This document shows, piece after piece, positions 7,291-12,436 of a stretch of DNA of 12,436 nt. The DNA is taken from contig CAISSD010000147.1 of assembly GCA_903887975.1 (NCBI GenBank), positions 1 to 12,436 of the forward strand. Direction: 5' to 3'. The notes beneath the pieces are model-generated. The model ran no database searches, was not told where the DNA came from, and saw only the letters and a list, made by a program, of their open reading frames with translations. Position numbers and translations under genes: made by a program. This DNA is from an uncultured Legionellaceae bacterium. Its GTDB lineage: Bacteria; Pseudomonadota; Gammaproteobacteria; Legionellales; Legionellaceae. The stretch's first letter is position 1; every line of letters starts with the position of its first letter.

Positions 7291-7366
7291 TGGCGTCCCC
7301 AAGGGGATTCGAACCCCTGTTATCGCCGTGAAAGGGCGGTGTCCTAGGCCTCTAGACGATGGGGAC
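7291..7366 (-). tRNA. tRNA-Glu (anticodon TTC), proximal copy
   Basis: Base-for-base identical to the second tRNA-Glu in this window, including the encoded CCA and the C27-A43 mismatch in the anticodon stem. It lies 1 nt downstream of tRNA-Ala and 35 nt upstream of the other Glu copy. It is therefore almost certainly processed from a common precursor rather than transcribed separately. The duplication may raise tRNA-Glu dosage. Confidence 0.97.
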
Positions 7367-7367
7367 A

Positions 7368-7443
<76 letters not shown>

Positions 7444-7457
7444 ACAAGGAGAGCTGA

Positions 7458-7487
7458 ATTCTAAATGAGCACAGTCTCTTCTGTCAA
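7458..7487 (-). promoter_or_regulatory. Strong sigma70-type promoter of the tRNA Ala-Glu-Glu cluster
   Basis: On the minus strand a perfect -35, TTGACA (7487 to 7482), is followed after 18 nt by TAGAAT (7463 to 7458), which matches the -10 consensus in five of six positions. Transcription would begin about 7 nt further on, a few bases before the tRNA-Ala 5' end at 7443. The -35 is inside the ispA coding sequence, and the first three bases of the -10 are the ispA TAG stop codon. Confidence 0.75.
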
Positions 7488-8375
7488 GAAATTTGTTGTG
7501 GCACAACTTTGTTTGACAACATATTGATAAAGTTCATGGGCATTAGGCCCTAAAGGCATGAGAAGTTGGTTGATGCTTTTGAGCTGATTTTGTATTTTTA
7601 AATGTAATAAAGATTGCGTTTGGACATCAACATAAGTCATTTTACCATTGGCGGTGTCTGAAGAGCGGCCTTTACCAAGGCTATTGCTGGTGTCAAATCG
7701 ATCCAAATAATCATCGATCATTTGAAAAGTTAATCCAAATACATCACCAAATTCGGTTAAAGCCTGTGCGATTGAGGCCGAGGCTTCAGTGGCACTTAAT
7801 ACCATATTGATGCATGCGGTAATTAATCGTCCTGTTTTCAGTTGATGAATGTGCCTGATGTCTTCTTCTTGGATGTGTTCATTGGTTAATTGCGATAAAT
7901 CAAGACTTTGCCCACTGATCATGCCTTGTACCCCAATGGCCTTGGTAAGCTCCGTGGTGATGCGAATCACGCGCTCAGGCGTTATTAAAAGTGACAGTTT
8001 GGTTAACAACAACTCAAACGCTAAGGCTTGCATGCCATCACCAACCAAAATGGCAGTGGCTTCATTAAATGCTTTGTGACAACTTGGTTTGCCTCGGCGG
8101 AAATCATCATCATCCATGGCGGGTAAATCATCATGGATCAACGAATAACCGTGTATGAGTTCAATGGCCTCGGCAATGACATCCAAAACAGCTGTAGGAA
8201 TGTCCAACAAAGTTCCGGTTAAGTAAACCAGCATGGGTCGCACGCGTTTTCCGCCTGGAAATAAAGCATACATCATGGCTTTTTTGATTTGCTCACACGG
8301 GATCTTTAAGTCCTCGATGGTGTGATGAAAGATGGTTTCAAAATGTTGTTGGTGTTGCTCAATGGATTTATTCAT
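7461..8375 (-). CDS. ispA: Polyprenyl synthetase, (2E,6E)-farnesyl diphosphate synthase
   Basis: Cytoplasmic prenyltransferase that condenses IPP with DMAPP and GPP to farnesyl diphosphate, precursor of undecaprenyl phosphate, quinone tails and longer prenyl chains. The 304 aa from ATG 8375 compare with about 299 in E. coli. Key features are GGKRVRPML (41-49), the first Asp-rich motif DDLPAMDDDD (82-91) followed by FRRGKPS, GDGMQALAFELL (112-123), GMISGQSLDL (151-160), LKTGRLI (179-185) and the second Asp-rich motif DDYLD (221-225). LGKGRSSD...GKMTY matches the usual LGK...D...GK[ST]Y. ATG 8375 is chosen because it overlaps the xseB stop by 8 nt (ATGAATAA), the common xseB-ispA arrangement. 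An upstream in-frame ATG at 8417 would only read through xseB. dxs, often the next gene, is absent and tRNAs follow instead. Geranylgeranyl synthesis is a less likely alternative. Confidence 0.94.
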   Translation of the reverse strand: MNKSIEQHQQHFETIFHHTIEDLKIPCEQIKKAMMYALFPGGKRVRPMLVYLTGTLLDIPTAVLDVIAEAIELIHGYSLIHDDLPAMDDDDFRRGKPSCHKAFNEATAILVGDGMQALAFELLLTKLSLLITPERVIRITTELTKAIGVQGMISGQSLDLSQLTNEHIQEEDIRHIHQLKTGRLITACINMVLSATEASASIAQALTEFGDVFGLTFQMIDDYLDRFDTSNSLGKGRSSDTANGKMTYVDVQTQSLLHLKIQNQLKSINQLLMPLGPNAHELYQYVVKQSCATTNFLTEETVLI

Positions 8376-8583
8376 CAATGGAACCAGAAAGGGGCGCGCT
8401 TTTGTTGAGTTTGGCAATGGTTTTTTCAGCGTCGGTTAATAATTTTTGGCACGTTCGTGCAAGTGCTATGCCTTTTTCATATTCTTTTAGGGCGTCTTCC
8501 AACGCCAGATCACCTTGTTCAAGATGTTTGACAATGGTTTCTAGTGCTTTTAGTGATGGTTCCAAATGGATTGTTTCGGTCAT
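8368..8583 (-). CDS. xseB: Exodeoxyribonuclease VII small subunit
   Basis: Small helical subunit that binds XseA in several copies to form exonuclease VII, which degrades single-stranded DNA in both directions and helps in repair. The 71 residues fit the family (about 70-80). The characteristic segment is SLKALETIVKHLEQGDLALEDALKEYEKGI (residues about 10-39), followed by ARTCQKLLTDAEKTIAKL. ATG 8583 has GAGGA 7 nt upstream. It is the first gene of the xseB-ispA unit and overlaps ispA by 8 nt, so the two are translationally coupled. xseA is not in the window, which is usual since it is often unlinked. Confidence 0.95.
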   Translation of the reverse strand: MTETIHLEPSLKALETIVKHLEQGDLALEDALKEYEKGIALARTCQKLLTDAEKTIAKLNKSAPLSGSIDE

Positions 8584-8609
8584 GGATGTTATCCTCAGTC
8601 AATCGCTGA

Positions 8610-8617
8610 ATTATAAC
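8610..8617. promoter_or_regulatory. Symmetric -10 element of the divergent xseB / radA promoters
   Basis: ATTATAAC at 8610-8617 reads TATAAC (8612-8617) on the plus strand towards radA and a perfect TATAAT (8615 to 8610) on the minus strand towards xseB. A weak plus-strand -35, TTATCC (8589-8594), is 17 nt away; the minus-strand -35 is not recognisable. The implied leaders are about 27 nt for radA and 20 nt for xseB, each holding the expected Shine-Dalgarno. Confidence 0.5.
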
Positions 8618-8650
8618 GTGTTTTTGTGGCTTAAAGGAACCCAATTCATC

Positions 8651-10000
8651 ATGAAAATCAAAGTTCGATTTGTCTGCCAACAATGTGCGGCTGTTTTTTC
8701 CCAATGGGCTGGACAATGCATCCAATGCCAGGCGTGGAATACCATCACTGAGGAGCAAGGACGTTTGGTGAGCCATAAAACATTGGTTGGAAATTACGCC
8801 AATGAACGCTCCAGTGTTATGGCGCTTCAGTCGGTCACGATGGTTGATGATGTGCGTATGGATTGTGGTTTGTCCGAATTGAATCGTGTTTTGGGTGGTG
8901 GTTTGGTCGAGGGATCGGTGGTGTTGATTGGGGGTGATCCGGGTATTGGAAAATCAACCGTGTTGCTGCAAACCTTGGCGCATTTATCGTTACATCAATC
9001 CGTTCTTTATGTCACAGGAGAGGAGTCATTACAGCAAGTTGCCATGCGTGCCAAGCGATTAATGCTTCCTTTGGACGGATTGCGGCTTTTGGCTGAAACT
9101 CATGTAGAGACAATTTTATCGCATGCACAAAAAGAACGCCCGAAAGTGATGGTGATTGATTCGATACAAACCATTTTTACCGAGACCATTGCGTCTGCTC
9201 CTGGTGGCGTTAGCCAGGTTCGAGAGGCGGCTGCACAGTTGGTGCGGTTTGCCAAATCCACCCAAACCGCGGTTTTTTTAGTGGGTCATGTGACCAAAGA
9301 GGGGGCCTTGGCAGGACCTCGGGTATTGGAGCATATGGTGGATTGTGTGTTGTATTTTGAAGGGCAAAATGACAGTCGATTTCGAGTGATTCGTGCCATT
9401 AAAAATCGGTTTGGTGCGGTGAATGAATTGGGTGTATTTGCCATGACAGATCGGGGTTTAAAGGAAGTTGTTAATCCGTCAGCGATTTTTTTATCGCGCC
9501 AACCAGAGCCAACCCCAGGCAGTGCCATTATGGTGACCTGGGAAGGAACGCGCTCCATGTTGGTTGAAATTCAAGCTCTGGTGGATGAGGCTCATGGTCA
9601 ACAACCAAGGCGCATGACCGCGGGACTTGATGCAACACGGTTGTCAATTTTATTGGCGGTGTTGCATCGGCATGGGGGTATTGCAACGTTTGATCAAGAT
9701 GTGTTTGTCAATGTGGTGGGTGGGGTTAAAATTAGTGAGACGGGTAGTGATTTGGCGTTGATTGCGGCGGTGGTTTCAAGTCTTAAAAATCGTGTGGTGG
9801 ATGAAGAAACGGTTATTTTTGGAGAGATTGGTTTGGCTGGCGAGATAAGGCCGGTGCAAAGTGGTCAAGAGCGGTTGCGAGAAGCGGCAAAGCATGGCTT
9901 TAAGCGCGCCATTGTTCCTTTGGCCAATGTACCCAAACAACATTTGGGCATGGACATTTTAGGTGTTAAGAAGCTTCAAGAGGTTTTGTCTCATCTTTGA
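8651..10000 (+). CDS. radA: DNA repair protein RadA/Sms
   Basis: RecA-like ATPase that promotes branch migration of recombination intermediates and aids repair and transformation. The 449 residues match the usual length. Domains in order: an N-terminal zinc finger with C9, C12, C23 and C26; a RecA-type ATPase with Walker A GDPGIGKST (95-103), VTGEES (121-126) and Walker B VMVIDSIQT (166-174); the RadA-specific KNRFG motif (251-255); and a C-terminal Lon-protease-like domain (about 290-449; VNVVGGVKI, GEIGLAGEIRPV). ATG 8651 is selected because the zinc finger begins directly after it. The frame stays open upstream to 8378, but that part is antisense to xseB and is not RadA-like. AGGA (8635-8638) is 12 nt upstream, a rather long spacing. 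It diverges from xseB and converges with the NTPDase gene with only 6 nt between stops. Confidence 0.96.
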   Translation: MKIKVRFVCQQCAAVFSQWAGQCIQCQAWNTITEEQGRLVSHKTLVGNYANERSSVMALQSVTMVDDVRMDCGLSELNRVLGGGLVEGSVVLIGGDPGIGKSTVLLQTLAHLSLHQSVLYVTGEESLQQVAMRAKRLMLPLDGLRLLAETHVETILSHAQKERPKVMVIDSIQTIFTETIASAPGGVSQVREAAAQLVRFAKSTQTAVFLVGHVTKEGALAGPRVLEHMVDCVLYFEGQNDSRFRVIRAIKNRFGAVNELGVFAMTDRGLKEVVNPSAIFLSRQPEPTPGSAIMVTWEGTRSMLVEIQALVDEAHGQQPRRMTAGLDATRLSILLAVLHRHGGIATFDQDVFVNVVGGVKISETGSDLALIAAVVSSLKNRVVDEETVIFGEIGLAGEIRPVQSGQERLREAAKHGFKRAIVPLANVPKQHLGMDILGVKKLQEVLSHL

Positions 10001-10006
10001 GGATTT

Positions 10007-11104
10007 TTATGCCACCAAAACACCACGGGTCCAATCCATATTGCTTTCTTTGGGGACGATGTGTATGGGTTGTTTGGGTGAAATGCCGTAGCCATCAATG
10101 GCCAACGCTTTAAAGTAAGCAGCAGCAATACAATGATTGAACAAATAATCGTCATTTGGATATTTGGTTTTTAATGCGTCCCAAGATTGTTGACAAATTT
10201 GAACCTGGGCTTGTTTTAAAAAATGTTGACCATTAAAAGCATTCTTTTTGGTTGTGAACGGTGGGCTCTGAATCACACTGTTGATGGCGCCTAAACTATA
10301 CCATGTTTGGGGTTGATGCTGCCTCAAGACGTCTTGAACGGTGGTATCAATGTGAAATTGGTCTTTGAATGACATCGAAAGTTCTGTACTGCATGCTAAG
10401 GCATCACCATCAGCAAGGCTTTGATTGCTTAAAAGATACCCTTTGGGAAAGCATGAGGCAGTTGAATGATAACGCTGGATGACTTGATTCAGCCCTAAAT
10501 TTAAAAAACTATGCACAAACAAAGTGAGGGGTTGATGGTTTAAAACCACCTGTACTTTGTCTTCAGCTGCAACCGATGCATCCTCACGAATGGGAAAAAC
10601 AATTTGGGTGGATGCGCCACCCACATCCATGACGCCTGCTTGTCGATTGTTTAATGCCAACCAAGCGAACACACCCTCTTCTTGGCCGGATAAAGTTCGG
10701 GCTTCTTTTAGGATTAAGTGACTTTTGGTGTTGAACCAGTCCGTTAGTTTCTGGTAATAAATGAATTGTTGTTGCGGTTCCAGTAAACGCATGCCTGCTG
10801 TGGCATAAAAATAAGTAGGAATGCCATCCCATAGGGCAACTTCTGCAAATAATGTGTTAAGATAAGCATCAATGGCAACATCATTGTTGGGAATATTGGC
10901 AAAACCGGGATTTATTTTGTTGGAAAATAATTCATCCCAAGCTTTGTTTGATTGATTTTGCGCATACACATGAACCCTGGAACCAGAACTTCCTGCATCA
11001 ACAATGATTTTGCAACGTTGGGGGGTACAAAGGGTTTGATCCAGCGCAAAGCATGTGTGATGAATGTAAAAAAAAAGAATAAGTAGGTGAGATAATATTT
11101 TCAT
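10007..11104 (-). CDS. Exported nucleoside triphosphate diphosphohydrolase (GDA1/CD39 NTPDase, apyrase)
   Basis: Eukaryote-type apyrase that hydrolyses extracellular NTPs and NDPs to NMPs. All five apyrase conserved regions can be found (numbered from ATG 11104, 365 aa): ACR1 VDAGSSGSRVHVY (35-47), ACR2 YATAGMRLL (100-108), ACR3 TLSGQEEGVFAWLALN (137-152, holding the catalytic Glu), ACR4 VMDVGGASTQIVF (158-170) and an ACR5-like DWTRGVLV (356-363) at the C-terminus. The N-terminus KILSHLLILFFYIHHTCFA is a signal peptide, cleavable near residue 20. Several Cys suggest disulfides in the periplasm or outside. In-frame ATGs at 11128 and 11146 exist; 11104 is preferred because the signal peptide starts there, though no start has a Shine-Dalgarno. 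Legionella pneumophila has secreted homologues (Lpg1905) needed for full virulence, so a host-directed role is likely but inferred. Confidence 0.9.
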   Translation of the reverse strand: MKILSHLLILFFYIHHTCFALDQTLCTPQRCKIIVDAGSSGSRVHVYAQNQSNKAWDELFSNKINPGFANIPNNDVAIDAYLNTLFAEVALWDGIPTYFYATAGMRLLEPQQQFIYYQKLTDWFNTKSHLILKEARTLSGQEEGVFAWLALNNRQAGVMDVGGASTQIVFPIREDASVAAEDKVQVVLNHQPLTLFVHSFLNLGLNQVIQRYHSTASCFPKGYLLSNQSLADGDALACSTELSMSFKDQFHIDTTVQDVLRQHQPQTWYSLGAINSVIQSPPFTTKKNAFNGQHFLKQAQVQICQQSWDALKTKYPNDDYLFNHCIAAAYFKALAIDGYGISPKQPIHIVPKESNMDWTRGVLVA

Positions 11105-11151
11105 GAAGGACTTTTGCAAATGAATCATTGTATTGTATTTTACCATAAAAA
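11105..11151. promoter_or_regulatory. Compact divergent promoter region, NTPDase / waaA
   Basis: Only 47 bases separate the two preferred start codons. On the minus strand two overlapping TACAAT hexamers (11132 to 11127 and 11137 to 11132) are possible -10 boxes for the NTPDase gene. On the plus strand TTGCAA (11114-11119) and TATTTT (11136-11141) at 16 nt spacing could drive waaA, giving an almost leaderless transcript. No Shine-Dalgarno is visible on either side. The calls are by eye and weak. Confidence 0.3.
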
Positions 11152-12436
11152 ATGCTGATGCGTCGATGGGCTTATGGTTTTCTGTTGCATGCGTTGATCC
11201 CGTTTATGCTCATCCGGCTTTATTGGAAAGGCCGTTTGTTGCGCGCGTATCGTGAACGTATTGCTGAGCGATTTGGTTTCAAAGGATCACATGTCTCTAA
11301 AGCCGACGTTTGGGTGCATGCGGTGTCTTTAGGCGAAGTGGTTGCGGCAACCCCCATGATTGAAGCCTTACTTTCTGATGCAAAACGCGTGGTGGTCACC
11401 ACCCAGACCCCAACGGGATCAGCCCAAGTGACCAAACAATTTGGCACCAGGGTGATGCATCAATATTTACCCTACGATTTTTCTTGGAGTATGCGTTGGT
11501 TTTTTGAGCGTATTCAAGTCAAGGTTGGGGTCATCATGGAAACCGAACTTTGGCCGAATTTAATTCATGAAGCAACCAAGGCAGGTATTCCCTTATTGAT
11601 TGCCAATGGGCGTATTTCGGATAAAGCGTTTTTGCAATATCGACGGATCACCTGGCTTTTGAAACCATTTTTACAGCAATTGAGTTTGATTGGAGTACAA
11701 AGTGAAGCTGATGCAACTCGTTTCATCGCACTGGGGGCTAAGCCAAATCGCGTGATGGTGTTGGGAAATATGAAATTTGATGTCAAACCCTTGTCTCACT
11801 CACTCCCCATTGTTGAAAGCTTAAAAAAATCGGTGGGTTGCCATCGTGCGATTTTATTGTGTGCCAGTACACACGAGGGTGAAGAGCTTCAAATCCTCGA
11901 GAAATTAAAGCATTTGCAAAGAAGCATTCCGGGATTATTGTTGATTTTGGCACCAAGACATCCTGAACGTTTTGATGCGGTGTTTCAATTAAGTCAACAA
12001 CAAGGCTTTCATACTGCCCGACGAAGTCTTCCTGATTTGGTTTCTGAACACACGGAAGTATTGATGATTGATTCTTTGGGTGAATTGTTGGGTTTTTATG
12101 CGTTTTCTGATGTGGCTTTTGTGGGCGGAAGCTTGGTGCCGATTGGCGGGCATAATGTTCTTGAACCCATGAGTATGGGTATTCCGGTGATTTGTGGACC
12201 TTACATGCACAATTCAAAAAGTTTGTGTGAGGCGCTGGTTTTGGCTGGTGCATTGATTCAAGTGCAAGATGTTGATGGTTTTTGTAACGCAGTGATTGAT
12301 GTGTATCAAAATAAGCGCTATCGATTGGCACTTGTTGATGCGGCGTATCAAATGTTGAATGACAACAAAGGATCGGTTGCACAGCATTTGCAGTTGATTG
12401 AGGCGCTGATGAAAACGCGTGATGGTTATGCGGGCA
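11152..12436 (+). CDS. waaA: 3-deoxy-D-manno-octulosonic acid (Kdo) transferase (partial, right edge)
   Basis: Inner-membrane glycosyltransferase that transfers Kdo from CMP-Kdo to the lipid A precursor, the first step of LPS core assembly. The frame is open for 428 codons to the window end, close to the full family length (about 425), so little is missing. An N-terminal hydrophobic anchor (about 8-24, GFLLHALIPFMLIRLYW) precedes AYRERIAERFGF. The catalytic Glu is E62 in WVHAVSLGE. METELWPNL (129-137), NGRISD (152-157), QSEADATRFIALGA (183-196) and the CMP-binding FVGGSLVPIGGHNVLEPMSMG (323-343) are all typical of WaaA. ATG 11152 or ATG 11158 could be the start; neither has a visible Shine-Dalgarno. 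It diverges from the NTPDase gene. Whether it is mono- or bifunctional cannot be told. Confidence 0.95.
   Translation, partial: MLMRRWAYGFLLHALIPFMLIRLYWKGRLLRAYRERIAERFGFKGSHVSKADVWVHAVSLGEVVAATPMIEALLSDAKRVVVTTQTPTGSAQVTKQFGTRVMHQYLPYDFSWSMRWFFERIQVKVGVIMETELWPNLIHEATKAGIPLLIANGRISDKAFLQYRRITWLLKPFLQQLSLIGVQSEADATRFIALGAKPNRVMVLGNMKFDVKPLSHSLPIVESLKKSVGCHRAILLCASTHEGEELQILEKLKHLQRSIPGLLLILAPRHPERFDAVFQLSQQQGFHTARRSLPDLVSEHTEVLMIDSLGELLGFYAFSDVAFVGGSLVPIGGHNVLEPMSMGIPVICGPYMHNSKSLCEALVLAGALIQVQDVDGFCNAVIDVYQNKRYRLALVDAAYQMLNDNKGSVAQHLQLIEALMKTRDGYAG

Noticed and set aside
7180..7366. 76-bp direct repeat as a mobile element or attachment site
   Set aside because: The repeat is exactly two complete tRNA-Glu genes. 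There is no integrase, no cargo between the copies and no truncated tRNA fragment.
8378..8650. 91-codon in-frame extension upstream of radA
   Set aside because: It is antisense to xseB, lacks any RadA similarity, and the zinc finger that begins RadA proteins starts just after ATG 8651.
9985..10010. Terminator hairpin between radA and the NTPDase gene
   Set aside because: Only a 4 bp stem (CTCA/TGAG) precedes the T-run, too weak to call with confidence.
11783..12382. 199-codon open frame on the minus strand inside waaA
   Set aside because: It is wholly antisense to a strongly conserved waaA, rich in His, Pro and Gln as expected from shadow translation, and has no recognisable motif or ribosome site.

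Overview
The window looks like core chromosome of a gammaproteobacterium, most plausibly a Legionellales-type (Legionella/Coxiella/Aquicella-like) intracellular or protist-associated bacterium. Three things point there: a two-subunit (alpha/beta) pyruvate-type dehydrogenase E1; a type II secretion gspL-gspM pair standing apart from the rest of a gsp cluster, as I recall for Legionella lspLM; and an exported CD39-type NTPDase of the kind known as a Legionella virulence factor. Composition is moderately AT-rich by eye. Genes are packed tightly, with several 8-11 nt overlaps and no gene-free stretch above 160 bases. There is no insertion sequence, integrase, CRISPR or rRNA.

Layout. 1-1834 (minus): pdhA and the first 255 codons of pdhB, which runs off the left edge. 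1901-2425 (minus): an unrecognised 174-residue protein whose middle resembles a U-box/NleG-like ubiquitin-ligase domain; this is the most novel item. 2580-5208 (plus): a lytic transglycosylase (MltB family) followed by gspL and gspM, a likely envelope/secretion operon. 5212-5760 (minus): a SPOR-domain lipoprotein, convergent with gspM. 5830-7158 (plus): a dGTPase-family HD phosphohydrolase. 7180-7443 (minus): tRNA-Ala(GGC) and two identical tRNA-Glu(TTC) genes, with a strong promoter that overlaps the 3' end of ispA. 7461-8583 (minus): xseB-ispA, overlapping by 8 nt. 8651-10000 (plus): radA. 10007-11104 (minus): the secreted NTPDase. 11152-12436 (plus): waaA (Kdo transferase), open at the right edge.

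How the genes work together. Most are housekeeping: pyruvate oxidation, isoprenoid synthesis, DNA repair, dNTP control, lipid A-Kdo assembly, tRNA supply. The accessory flavour comes from three places. The T2SS inner-membrane pair GspL/GspM sits with a peptidoglycan hydrolase, the NTPDase could act on host nucleotides, and the U-box-like protein could be a host-directed effector. Whether the NTPDase leaves by type II secretion, or the U-box-like protein by a Dot/Icm-type system, cannot be seen here.

Regulation visible in the sequence is mostly divergent promoters. Two divergent intergenic regions (5761-5829 and 8584-8650) carry near-palindromic -10 boxes readable on both strands. The tRNA promoter has a perfect -35, and its -10 includes the ispA stop codon.
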